Shown here: positions 1 to 8,107 of the stretch, piece after piece
How the letters are laid out: the number at the start of each line of letters is the position of its first letter
How positions within the stretch are numbered: the first letter of the stretch is position 1
Assembly: GCA_014695295.1 (NCBI GenBank)
Contig: JACJNY010000047.1
Coordinates: 1 to 64,000 of the forward strand
Source of the DNA: Microcoleus sp. FACHB-61
Lineage (GTDB): Bacteria; Cyanobacteriota; Cyanobacteriia; Cyanobacteriales; Microcoleaceae
DNA length: 64,000 nt
Direction: 5' to 3'
Notes under the pieces: model-generated
The model's database searches: none
What the model saw: the letters and a program-made list of their open reading frames with translations, nothing else
What the model was told of the DNA's origin: nothing
Translations under genes and position numbers: made by a program

Positions 1-224
1 TTCTGGGGTCATATCTACTCGGTTTATCGTATTGTCTCTGATTTCTATTCTCTCATCAATTTGCTGGTAATTTTCCTCAGCATTTATACTTACTGCAAAA
101 CTGGGATGCTCCCGGTGCAGAGTTTGTCATCGAGATTCCCCTTTGCCAGAAAGTATCAGCGCTGGCTGCCGAAAACACAAAGGAAATGGTCAGCATTCAT
201 GAGTCATTAGTCATGAGTCATTAG
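1..224 (+). pseudogene. Probable decayed 3' end of a histidine kinase gene
   Basis: The frame that ends at the TAG at 222-224 carries GAEFVIEIPL (about 117-146), which resembles the last strand of a HATPase_c domain just before the end of many cyanobacterial sensor kinases. Upstream, another frame reads SVYRIVSDFYS, which resembles the SYQIV helix that normally lies about 20 residues earlier. The two pieces are joined only if a frameshift is allowed near position 60, and the continuous frame has a TGA near 39. I infer a frameshifted kinase tail. The last codons run into a GTCATTAGTCATGAG tandem repeat. The gene, if any, extends left of the window. Confidence 0.35.
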
Positions 225-256
225 TCATTAGTTTCAGGGCTCACCCATCGGGGGGG

Positions 257-326
257 CTAGAAACCCGGTTTCTACGAGTTTTGCGTTTAGTGACGAGAAA
301 TATAGGAAGAAACCGGGTTTCTGAGG
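257..326. repeat. Pair of AAACCCGGTTT palindromes
   Basis: Positions 259-274 read AGAAACCCGGTTTCT and 306-322 read AGAAACCGGGTTTCT, each a near-perfect palindrome. The same core recurs in intergenic DNA near 1908, 7574-7725, 17540, 23010-23080, 49388 and 52645. It is a dispersed hairpin repeat of this genome. Together with the hairpins at 403-465 it fills the gap before the first intact gene. Confidence 0.7.
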
Positions 327-402
327 TAGCGAGTGCATCCAGGACTTGCATTTGGATCTCGTAGTCTGATATCAATTCCGGTTGCACTCCTTATGATATA
401 GA

Positions 403-465
403 GGACACGGCAATGCCGTATCCCTACCGAAAATAATATTGTAGGGACACGGCACTGCCGTGTCC
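403..465. repeat. Two GGACACGGC..GCCGTGTCC hairpin repeats
   Basis: GGACACGGCAATGCCGTATCC (403-423, one stem mismatch) and a second, longer copy at 444-465 can each fold to a hairpin with a three-base loop. A further copy lies at 14978-14999. The preceding ATCAATTCCGGTTGCAC (371-387) recurs inverted near 52783-52803. This looks like a REP-like dispersed repeat. No gene is evident between 225 and 622. Confidence 0.65.
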
Positions 466-622
466 TAATTTTGGCTAATAATTCGGATGCTACCGGAAAC
501 GATATGAAACCCTTGATTTTCACGAATGCCGATAGTCTCCTCTTCTCGATCGCCCTAAATCGAAATAATTCTTTACAATAACAAAGTAACAATCCAATTA
601 ACTTTGACAAAATCCCTTGAAA

Positions 623-1894
623 ATGCCTGTAAACCTACTTTCTCCAACCACAGCCTCGACGCAAACACCGACACTCGACTTTGACATAGCCATCGTCGGA
701 GGGGGCATAGTCGGGGCCACCTTAGCCAGCGCGTTAAAAGATTCTGGATTAAAAATCGCAATAATTGAAACCCAACTCCCCGCCGCCGCCGCCGCCAAAA
801 AACAAGCCTATGCAATCACGCTGCTATCAGGAATGATCTTAGAAGGTATCGGCGTGTGGCAGCAAATCTTGCCGCAAATCACCACCTTCGAGCAAATTAG
901 CCTCTGCGACGGCGACTATCCCGGTGTGGTCGAATTCCACCGCCCCGATTTGGGAAATACTGGCAAATTGCCCGTACCAAAAGCAGCTTTAGGTTACGTT
1001 GGCGAGCACGGAGTCATGCTGTCAGCTTTGCAAGAATCTTTGGCAAAAAACCCGAATTTTAGTTGGGTTTGTCCGGCGGAAGTTGTCGAGGTAAAATATT
1101 TAACCGATTGCGCCGAAATAGAAGTCAAACAAAACGGCGAAACTCGGACAATTCGCACCAAATTATTAGTCGCGGCCGACGGTTCGCGATCGCGCATCCG
1201 CACCGAAGCCAACATCAGCACTCGCGGCTGGAAATACTGGCAATCCTGCGTTGCTATCACTATTAAAGCAGAAAAACCGCACAATGATATCGCTTTTGAG
1301 CGCTTTTGGCCGAGCGGCCCGATGGGAGTCTTACCATTACCTGGCAACCGCTGTCAAGTAGTTTGGACAGCACCCCACGCGGAAGCAAAAGCTTTGCAAC
1401 AAATGGATGAAAAAGAGTTTTTGACTTTGTTGGAACAGCGCACGGGCGGGCTTTTGGGGCGTTTGGAATTGGAGAGCGATCGCTTTTTGTTTCCCGTGCA
1501 GTTAATGCAGAGCGATCGCTACGTTTTGCCCAGATTAGCACTAATTGGCGACGCGGCCCACTGCTGCCATCCCGTGGGCGGCCAGGGATTGAATATGGGC
1601 ATTCGAGACGCAGGGGCGATCGCCCAAATCTTGCAGCAAGCGCACCAAAAAGGCGAAGACATCGGCGATTTGCGAGTATTGAAACGGTATCACAAGTGGC
1701 GCAAAAAAGAGAATTTAATCGTGTTAGGATTTACCGATTTTCTAGACAGATTATTTTCTAATACTTGGCTGCCAATTGTAGCATTTCGCCGCTTCGGATT
1801 GTGGTGTTTGCGGACAATTCCCCCAGTGAGGTTTTTAGCGTTGCGCTTGATGACCGGTTTAATGGGCCGGCCGCCAGAATTAGCGCAAAATTAG
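623..1894 (+). CDS. FAD-dependent hydroxylase, UbiH/Coq6 (VisC) family
   Basis: This is a flavoprotein monooxygenase of about 423 residues, the usual length for the UbiH/Coq6 family. The N-terminal FAD-binding beta-alpha-beta motif is IAIVGGGIVGATLA (about residues 24-37). The mid-protein motif is LLVAADGSRSRIR, and the second FAD motif near residue 310 is LALIGDAAHCCHPVGGQGLN, with GD for ribityl binding. ATG at 623 is preferred over an in-frame TTG six bases upstream. Members hydroxylate aromatic rings of quinone precursors in proteobacteria. The substrate of the cyanobacterial group is not settled, so no gene symbol is given. It stands alone, with no operon partner on either side. Confidence 0.85.
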   Translation: MPVNLLSPTTASTQTPTLDFDIAIVGGGIVGATLASALKDSGLKIAIIETQLPAAAAAKKQAYAITLLSGMILEGIGVWQQILPQITTFEQISLCDGDYPGVVEFHRPDLGNTGKLPVPKAALGYVGEHGVMLSALQESLAKNPNFSWVCPAEVVEVKYLTDCAEIEVKQNGETRTIRTKLLVAADGSRSRIRTEANISTRGWKYWQSCVAITIKAEKPHNDIAFERFWPSGPMGVLPLPGNRCQVVWTAPHAEAKALQQMDEKEFLTLLEQRTGGLLGRLELESDRFLFPVQLMQSDRYVLPRLALIGDAAHCCHPVGGQGLNMGIRDAGAIAQILQQAHQKGEDIGDLRVLKRYHKWRKKENLIVLGFTDFLDRLFSNTWLPIVAFRRFGLWCLRTIPPVRFLALRLMTGLMGRPPELAQN

Positions 1895-2057
1895 AAGAAA
1901 CCCGGTTTTCATCTGCGTCCATCCGCATACATCCGCCGACATCTGCGGTTCAAAATCAATAGCCGTTGTTTTTTCGCACAAATCTTTATACCGATCGCCC
2001 CCAAGTTTCAAGCTTGCTTCTTCCGTTGAGGAGTAATTGAGACTACTATTCAACTAT

Positions 2058-2405
2058 TTAAGCGGAAATATGGGGTTTCCATTGGTTGCGGATAGCTTGT
2101 ACTAACAGCCCTTCGCCGTTCCGCACTATTCCCCGGCGGCGATTTTCCTCAACTACAGCGATCGCATCTCGAACTACTTCAACATTGTTACTTAGAATCA
2201 AAGTCTTTAGCCAAGGGTTAAGATGAAATCCAGCCATTTCCACTTGCTCCAAAATGGTATTAGACATAACTGTAAAAGTTGATGGTTGAGCTTTCGGAGA
2301 AGTGGGGACAGTTTCAGCTAATGCCAGCAAGCGATCTAGATGTGCTATGCCATAAGCATCAGCAAATTCTTTAGCTGTCTGGATGTACTCAATTAGTTGT
2401 GTCAT
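2058..2405 (-). CDS. Hypothetical protein with replication-protein-like C-terminus
   Basis: A 115-residue soluble protein. The C-terminal part (about residues 75-112) has the pattern DAIAVVEENRRRG then VRNGEGLLVQAI then QWKP. This resembles the helical tail (x-NPxGxLxxAI-x-x-WxP) seen in many cyanobacterial plasmid or phage replication-like and hypothetical proteins. That is family memory, not proof, and no catalytic motif is visible. It is convergent with the flavoprotein gene and divergent from the ATPase pair. The shared 204-bp upstream region contains several CCGG-centred inverted repeats. Confidence 0.6.
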   Translation of the reverse strand: MTQLIEYIQTAKEFADAYGIAHLDRLLALAETVPTSPKAQPSTFTVMSNTILEQVEMAGFHLNPWLKTLILSNNVEVVRDAIAVVEENRRRGIVRNGEGLLVQAIRNQWKPHISA

Positions 2406-2489
2406 ATCTATCTCGTGAGTTTTTCAACGTTTGCGGTGGAATGCTTACCACTAAATAACAGCTTATAAGCTACTATCAAAAAAGTCCCA

Positions 2490-2576
2490 GAAAATTATTT
2501 CCGGTATCATAAAAATAACCGGAAAATTTTTTCCTATGTTTTGAGAAACCGGAAAAAGATTCTAGCTACGCGCTAG
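2490..2576. promoter_or_regulatory. Inverted repeats upstream of the ATPase pair
   Basis: AAAATTATTTCCGGT (2490-2505) and ACCGGAAAATTTTTT (2518-2532) form an AT-rich stem around a short loop. A third ACCGGAAAAA follows at 2548-2557, then CTAGCTACGCGCTAG (2562-2576), a 5-bp stem. They lie 35-120 bp before the ATG at 2610. They could be an operator for a self-regulating gene or a terminator from the left. No classic -35/-10 pair stands out. Confidence 0.4.
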
Positions 2577-2609
2577 TTATGGTAAACTCAGCAAGAGAGA
2601 CGCCAAGCT

Positions 2610-3722
2610 ATGAGAGAAGTTGGGGTGACTGGGACTGTGAACTTATGGCAAAGCTTTTTAAGATTAGAAATAGTTACTGATTATCGTTTGAGCCCGACAG
2701 AGGCAGCTATTCTTCTGGCTAAGTTTCCCGATGAAAACACAGTCAAGAGTAACAAAGAGGTTGCAGAGGAAGCGCTCGCAGAAGAAAATAATGACATTCC
2801 GATCAACCCTGAGACTGTTCAAAAGCAAATGTGGAGGATATACAACGAGCGTTTTTGTCCAAAAGGAAAGCGCGAAGGTTTTTCGGGTTATAACGACAGG
2901 GGTAGTGAGGAGAAAGATGCTGCATTTCTGAAGTGGCTGAAATCACATGAAAAATGGCAGCCAAATCAAAGGAGTGCATTCAGTACAGGCGATCGCACCC
3001 CTGTTATTTCCTCTAACCCTTTTATTCCTCAAACTGGTAAAGTTGACGACCCGCAACTGTTTTTCGGCAGAAAAGGGGAAATTAGGGATGTTTTCGAGGT
3101 TCTTAACAACAAAGTCAGTGTAGCTTTAATAGGAGAAGAAGGCATCGGGAAGTCTTCTCTGCTATGGGCTATTTGTCAACAGGCTGAAAATTTCCTATTA
3201 TCGCCACGGCAGCCAATTTACTTAGACCTCAATGGAATTCGAGATGAAGATGAATTCTATACAGCTTTGTGCGAAGAAGTTGGCATCTTTGAAAGCTCTC
3301 CAACTATGCTGAATCGTGCTTTGAAAAACCATAGAGTGCTGCTGGCTATAGATAATTACGGAAAGATGGCTAGGGAAGGTTTTAGCCTTGAATTGAGAGA
3401 ACACTTGCGATTTTTAGCTGAGGGGTCAAACGCGTCTGTTAAAATGATAGTAGCTGCTAGCGAGCCCCTCAAGCGACTCTTTAATGACTGTCAGGATGAC
3501 ATAACAAATTCTCCCCCTGAGAATATTTTTCAAGACCTTTATATTAAACCTTGGAATGAAGCAACTGCCCGTGCTTTTATTCAAGCTCGTCTTGCGATGA
3601 CTTCGGTGTGTTTTGCTGAAGAGGAAATAAGCCAGTTAGTACAAGAAAGTGGCGGTCATCCACGACGGCTGATGCAGTTGTGCTATCAAAATTATGCGCG
3701 ATATATGGAGGATGTAAAATGA
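2610..3722 (+). CDS. HTH-like / P-loop ATPase protein, first gene of a coupled pair
   Basis: A 370-residue soluble protein. Residues about 15-95 are helical and charged and look like an HTH-type region. Residues 125-360 form an AAA/STAND-like ATPase: it opens with NPFIP and LFFGRKGEI, has Walker A GEEGIGKSS (about 175-183) and a Walker-B-like strand RVLLAIDNYG (about 243), and ends with a GGHPRRLMQLC helix typical of the ATPase lid. The Walker B acidic pair is DN rather than DE, so hydrolysis may be weak. The stop overlaps the next start (ATGA at 3719-3722), indicating translational coupling. No effector domain is recognisable. A regulatory or conflict-system role is inference from architecture. 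Confidence 0.75.
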   Translation: MREVGVTGTVNLWQSFLRLEIVTDYRLSPTEAAILLAKFPDENTVKSNKEVAEEALAEENNDIPINPETVQKQMWRIYNERFCPKGKREGFSGYNDRGSEEKDAAFLKWLKSHEKWQPNQRSAFSTGDRTPVISSNPFIPQTGKVDDPQLFFGRKGEIRDVFEVLNNKVSVALIGEEGIGKSSLLWAICQQAENFLLSPRQPIYLDLNGIRDEDEFYTALCEEVGIFESSPTMLNRALKNHRVLLAIDNYGKMAREGFSLELREHLRFLAEGSNASVKMIVAASEPLKRLFNDCQDDITNSPPENIFQDLYIKPWNEATARAFIQARLAMTSVCFAEEEISQLVQESGGHPRRLMQLCYQNYARYMEDVK

Positions 3723-6562
3723 GCGATCGCAACACCGACGTTCCCCGTTTAAACTTAGCTCCTAAATTAAAGCGATCTCTTTCACTATCAAAGCCCATCG
3801 ATTACTTGCGGTTATTATACTGGGTGTTTTTCTTTCCCCAAGCCTTGCGCTGGTATGTCTACAATAGAGTATCTATTTCAGAGCGCTATAAAAATTCTAA
3901 AAAAGATTCAGGATTATTCCTTAATCCCATAATAGCTGGGTTACTTATACAAGTAATGGTAGTCATATTCATTACACTATTGACTTGGATAGTAATTCTT
4001 AACTCGATTAATTGTGTAGTAGATGCGGAATATATATCATCCAGCATTTTATTTACTATTATTTTGTGTGGCATGACCTTGGGCTTGGTACTCTTTGAAA
4101 AAGATATATTTTTATCAAAATTTCAGTCGCAAACAGCCAAGTATCTAGCTATGATCATTTTTTTAAGCTTAAATTTTAATCTGGCAATTTTCACAGTTAG
4201 TGCTATAACAGAAGGATATACTAACCTTGGAGTTATCTTAATGTTAGGTATATTAGCAGGTATATGGTTGGGTGTAGGAGGTATTGCGACACTAGCCATT
4301 TTAGATGTGGACGCATTAGCTATTATTGGATTAGTTATTGGTGGAGTGTTATTCATGTCATTAATACTTTGCTTGAGTCTGCCAATTGAGCTTAAAAATA
4401 CTAATTTTTTTGTTATCTTAAAAAGCTTTTTAGTTCGCGCAGTTTTCTTTCTTAGTTGTGTAATTGGTTCGTGTATAGGATGGCTGCGAGTAGATACCTG
4501 GTTTTTCATATCACCTATAACCCAAACATTATTTAAAATAGGAGTTACGCAAAGAGTTAACGAAAATAGCAACCCAAGGGTTTTCAGTAATGAGTTTGGT
4601 TCGCGATATTCTGATTTTCTGATTTCTTCCTCTCCCCATCTTCCCCTATCTCAAGAGTTGCCATCGGGTTCGGTATTTGAAATTCGTAAATCCTGTAGAA
4701 ATAATCTAGAGTTGCTGTTTCCTCGTGTAACTATCCTGCCTAATCCCTATCTCACAGAGCAATTAAAAGCATGGCTGCGACAAGATTGGGAGACAGGAAT
4801 ACATAATGCTTATGAAGTTTATACTTATACTCTCCAGTTCCTTCCTGTAATTCAAGCTTTAAACCAAGTTCTTGCTGAGGAACCAGAACAAGTTGTCGCT
4901 CGTATAGCGCATTTAACAGATCACCCTTACAAATGGGAATTGGTGCGTTTGATTTCAGGTTCTATGGCTGATACAAAATATATTCACTTTGAGCCTCGGG
5001 TTCGTGCTGTTGCCAGTGGTTTCTTGCATTTACATGAACAGTCCAGCGCTGCAATGCAAGCATTTCATTCGGTGCTGTCTCTACCTTATGGAGAAGAAAT
5101 GTTTATGATAAGTGTAATTATGTATATCTGTCAGAAGGCTAAAAGTTTGAATGATATTGCTGGGCTATCGATATATAATCTTTTTCCTAAAAAACCTTGG
5201 CTGCGTTGCGATACTTGGAGAGCGCTGGCTAGTTTCTATGAGATTATAAGGGATATCCAAATAATTCAGAATAGTTCGTCTCGTTCTGCCAGAGCCTTCG
5301 CTGTTAGCCATGCTTTAGGAGAACTCAAAAATTTGCGGGATCGAGTTGATGATGTACCTCCACCCGAACGAGAAAGAGTTAGAAAAATTGCCTGGAATTG
5401 GTCGCAAGCGATATTAGATGTAGCTAGTGAGGTTGGGAACGTTTCTATTACTGAGCGAGTGCGTAATCCCTACGTGGTTGGCGACCCTGTTGAGGGCAAC
5501 CTGTTTGTTGGACGAGAGGATATACTCAAGCAGCTCAAAGAACTGTGGATATTGAGTCACCAACTTCAGTCTGTGGTTATCTACGGTCATCGACGCATGG
5601 GCAAAACTTCTATTCTGCTTAACGCTGCTAAGTCCCTAGGGTCACAGGTAAAAGTAGCCTATGTCAATCTATTGCGATTGGGAAACATTCGTCAAGGAGT
5701 TGGAGAGGTGCTGATGGCAATTAGCGATGAAATTTCTGATGCTGTCAACATTCCACCTCCTGCCGATGCGGATTTGCTGAATCTTCCCTACCGTACTTTT
5801 GAGCGCTATTTGAAACAAGTAGAGGCCAATCTGAGTGAAACGGGTTTGATTATTGCTTTAGATGAGTTTGAGAAGATTGAAAAACTGATTGAGAAGGGAA
5901 AGATTGACAGTGACTTTATGGAGGTTCTGCGCGGGATGGTACAAATGAGTCCTAAAATAGCTTTTGCCTTGGCTGGTTTGCATACTTTAGACGAGATGAC
6001 TGGGGATTACTATCACCCTTTCTTTGCTAGTTTTATTATTAATATCAAGGTTAGCTTCATGGACAGTGCAGCTACCCGCCAGATTCTTGCTAATCCCCAT
6101 GAAGATTTCCTTCTTGACTACGCGCCAGAAGCGTTATCTTCAATCTATGGTTTGACTACTGGACAGCCTTATTTAGTTCAGCTAGTGGGATTTCAGCTAG
6201 TTCGCCGCTACAATGAGCAAGTTTTTGACATGGGAAATTCTCGCGATCCGGTCTTTACAGTAGAAGATGTGAGGGCAGTCATTAATAACCCTGAATTCTT
6301 TCAGCGGGGAAGCTACTACTTCGATGGCGTTTGGGGTCAGGCGGCGCGGGGTGCTCCCGGACAACAAGAGATATTAAGAGCGATCGCACCTCACCAAGAA
6401 GGACTAGATATCAACACGCTAGCTGAAATTACTGGCATGAACGAGACAAATTTACAGCAAGCACTTAACTCTTTGATACGCCACGATGTAGTTTGGGAAA
6501 TTGATGGCAAGTGGCGCATTATTGTCGAACTATTTCGCGTTTGGGTGGATAAATGTATATAG
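3719..6562 (+). CDS. Membrane-anchored STAND/AAA-type ATPase, second gene of the pair
   Basis: A 947-residue protein if started at the ATG that overlaps the upstream stop. That start is preferred over one 39 bases upstream. Six or seven hydrophobic segments fill residues 20-280, followed by a charged helical region (about 300-580). The ATPase starts with NPYVVGDPVEGNLFVGRED (about 585-603). It has Walker A YGHRRMGKTS (about 620), Walker B IIALDEFEKI (about 710), a GLTTGQPYLVQLVG sensor/lid element, and a C-terminal winged-helix-like region (about 880-940) with LAEITGMNETNLQQALNSL. The NP..LF.GR entry motif is shared with the upstream gene, so the two ATPases are probably related. A membrane-tethered signal-sensing ATPase is inferred. 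The partner substrate is unknown. Confidence 0.75.
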   Translation: MSDRNTDVPRLNLAPKLKRSLSLSKPIDYLRLLYWVFFFPQALRWYVYNRVSISERYKNSKKDSGLFLNPIIAGLLIQVMVVIFITLLTWIVILNSINCVVDAEYISSSILFTIILCGMTLGLVLFEKDIFLSKFQSQTAKYLAMIIFLSLNFNLAIFTVSAITEGYTNLGVILMLGILAGIWLGVGGIATLAILDVDALAIIGLVIGGVLFMSLILCLSLPIELKNTNFFVILKSFLVRAVFFLSCVIGSCIGWLRVDTWFFISPITQTLFKIGVTQRVNENSNPRVFSNEFGSRYSDFLISSSPHLPLSQELPSGSVFEIRKSCRNNLELLFPRVTILPNPYLTEQLKAWLRQDWETGIHNAYEVYTYTLQFLPVIQALNQVLAEEPEQVVARIAHLTDHPYKWELVRLISGSMADTKYIHFEPRVRAVASGFLHLHEQSSAAMQAFHSVLSLPYGEEMFMISVIMYICQKAKSLNDIAGLSIYNLFPKKPWLRCDTWRALASFYEIIRDIQIIQNSSSRSARAFAVSHALGELKNLRDRVDDVPPPERERVRKIAWNWSQAILDVASEVGNVSITERVRNPYVVGDPVEGNLFVGREDILKQLKELWILSHQLQSVVIYGHRRMGKTSILLNAAKSLGSQVKVAYVNLLRLGNIRQGVGEVLMAISDEISDAVNIPPPADADLLNLPYRTFERYLKQVEANLSETGLIIALDEFEKIEKLIEKGKIDSDFMEVLRGMVQMSPKIAFALAGLHTLDEMTGDYYHPFFASFIINIKVSFMDSAATRQILANPHEDFLLDYAPEALSSIYGLTTGQPYLVQLVGFQLVRRYNEQVFDMGNSRDPVFTVEDVRAVINNPEFFQRGSYYFDGVWGQAARGAPGQQEILRAIAPHQEGLDINTLAEITGMNETNLQQALNSLIRHDVVWEIDGKWRIIVELFRVWVDKCI

Positions 6563-6582
6563 TGTGCTTGCGTAAGTCCTGA

Positions 6583-6939
6583 TTAGATTCGCCACTGATT
6601 AAGCCAGCGGACTTGCCCTTTCCAGTCAGCAGCTTGTGTTTCTGAAAGCAGGCGATCGAGCGAAGCAATTAGACTAGATAATGTCCAACTGTTTTGAGCA
6701 GCCAAAATGATGCCACCATGTTCGGGATAACGCTGAGCTAAAACCTGAAAATCCCGGATATTAAACGTAAAAATACACCGCCCTCGCGCTGTTGCTTCTA
6801 GCAATTGAGCCTCATCGCTAGCATCTAAAGCCATCCACTCAGTGGGCGTCCGAGTGACATCGTGACTGCGAGATAAAAGGGCGGCTTGCAAAGCCTTAAT
6901 AGAGGTATCGGCATCTAGATGCAATAGCGGTTTAGACAT
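6583..6939 (-). CDS. DUF5615 PIN-like toxin
   Basis: A 118-residue protein beginning MSKPLLHLDADTS. The start is placed at 6939, overlapping the antitoxin stop by 8 bases. The early Asp (LHLDAD), the ALLSRSHDV segment and the later DEAQLLEATARGRCIFTFNIRDF match the DUF5615 PIN-like family, whose acidic residues form a nuclease-like site. Such proteins are the toxin halves of type II systems paired with DUF433. It is convergent with the ATPase pair (20 bp apart). Nuclease activity is inferred from family only. Confidence 0.8.
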   Translation of the reverse strand: MSKPLLHLDADTSIKALQAALLSRSHDVTRTPTEWMALDASDEAQLLEATARGRCIFTFNIRDFQVLAQRYPEHGGIILAAQNSWTLSSLIASLDRLLSETQAADWKGQVRWLNQWRI

Positions 6940-7330
6940 TAGCAGCTTCGATAATTTGCTCAGCGGCAATAGATGCGTCTATTTCTTGATGGTGAGCCGC
7001 ATAAAAAGCGAGAACATCGTTCACTTGATCTTCACTTAAGTCATACTCAGTGGCAATTTGGTTTGGAGAAAAACCCCATTTCTGCGCTGCGATGACTACT
7101 GTTTGCACCCGCAACCGAGTGCCGCGCAAAACGGGAACGAGTTCGCTGCTAGCGCCGCGCACATAGGTGATTTCAGGAAAAGCCGGATCGTCATTCCGCT
7201 GGTTGAGGGTAGCGACTTTTTCGGCTACAGCCCAGAGGATAAACTGATCGAACGAAATGCCTTGGAGTGTTGCCAATTTTTCAGCTTCTTGCTGTAACTG
7301 AACGGGTAAGTTTAAGGCGTAGGATGTCAT
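6932..7330 (-). CDS. DUF433 antitoxin
   Basis: A 132-residue protein. The N-terminus (residues 1-45) resembles a short ribbon-helix-helix-like cap. The core has VLRGTRLRVQTVVIAAQKWG followed by SPNQIATEYDLSEDQVNDVLAFYAAH, the classic DUF433 helix-turn-helix fold with its conserved GTR motif. Being upstream of and overlapping the DUF5615 gene is the normal antitoxin-first order. It probably binds its own promoter just upstream, although no clear operator was identified between 7331 and 7440. Confidence 0.85.
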   Translation of the reverse strand: MTSYALNLPVQLQQEAEKLATLQGISFDQFILWAVAEKVATLNQRNDDPAFPEITYVRGASSELVPVLRGTRLRVQTVVIAAQKWGFSPNQIATEYDLSEDQVNDVLAFYAAHHQEIDASIAAEQIIEAANV

Positions 7331-7483
7331 TGATATAACTTCCGTTTGCTAATAGAATTGCAGATGGGCGGTAGTTTAGTTTGAGATTTTCTCAATTCTT
7401 AAAATCTTGGAAAAACTTTAGCTTCTATCTTAGCGCAATCTCTCTAGGGGATGTTCGGTGATTATTCAGAGTCCATACCTACT

Positions 7484-7537
7484 GATAAAAAAGCCGATCG
7501 CCCTTTCCCTAAAAACACCAAAGGGCGATCGACTTTT
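7484..7537. terminator. Bidirectional terminator-like hairpin
   Basis: CGATCGCCCTTT (7495-7506) pairs perfectly with AAAGGGCGATCG (7520-7531) over a 13-base loop. It is preceded by an A run and followed by ACTTTTT. This can stop transcription from either side and separates the toxin-antitoxin promoter region from the tRNA. The stem contains CGATCG cores like HIP1. Confidence 0.6.
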
Positions 7538-7571
7538 TACCTCAATTAATCTCGACTTACGCACTAGGACT

Positions 7572-7725
7572 TTCATAAACCGGGTTTTTTCCCGATTCTG
7601 TGGGCTGTAACGAAGTCCGATCGCAAAAACCCGGTTTCTCGCCACTCACCCACAAATCAAAGAAACCGGGTTTTTCACCAAATCTTCGCCTGTAACCAAA
7701 TATTCTCGCAAAAACCCGGTTTCTG
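7572..7725. repeat. Cluster of four ACCCGGTTT repeats
   Basis: AAACCGGGTTTTTTCC (7578), AAAAACCCGGTTTCTCGCC (7625), AGAAACCGGGTTTTTCACC (7661) and AAAAACCCGGTTTCTGCCC (7709) alternate in orientation, so neighbouring copies can pair into larger hairpins. The region also carries the dispersed CGACTTACGCAC word (7554). Apart from these repeats and the terminator, the 466 bp between the antitoxin gene and the tRNA hold nothing recognisable. Confidence 0.65.
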
Positions 7726-7796
7726 CCCACCCACCCATCAAATACAAAACAACTGCCAACAGCAAAAACTGTCAACAGTTGTTTTATATATTCAAT

Positions 7797-7879
7797 GCGG
7801 ATGGCGAGACTCGAACTCGCAAGGACATAATGCCACACGCACCTCAAGCGTGCGCGTATACCAATTCCGCCACATCCGC
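7797..7879 (-). tRNA. tRNA-Leu (anticodon GAG)
   Basis: Read on the minus strand, acceptor GCGGATG pairs with CATCCGC at the end. The D arm starts TGGCGGAATTGGTA, and the anticodon stem CACGC/GCGTG encloses the loop TTGAGGT, giving anticodon GAG. A long variable arm and the T arm GCGAG-TTCGAGT-CTCGC follow. Length is 83 nt without encoded CCA. A class II tRNA with GAG reads CUY leucine codons. Confidence 0.95.
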
Positions 7880-8107
7880 TCTTTCTAGCACTCTCTGGGA
7901 TTTTTGCGTTACGAGTTAAAGATTCACAGGTTGAGGTTCCTGACATTTAACTTGTGACTTGCCCTTTTAGACCGCCGATTTACAATCATAGCACCACTAC
8001 CAGCAAAATGTAAAATAAATTTTTATGAACAATTTCTGGAAAACGATTATCCAGAACATACCGAAAGGCATTATTGTACAGAATATTGAGTGAATTAAGC
8101 AGCGAAG

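Noticed and set aside
7557-7946. Open frame on the minus strand across the tRNA region
   Set aside because: It runs through tRNA-Leu and the ACCCGGTTT repeats; composition is not protein-like.
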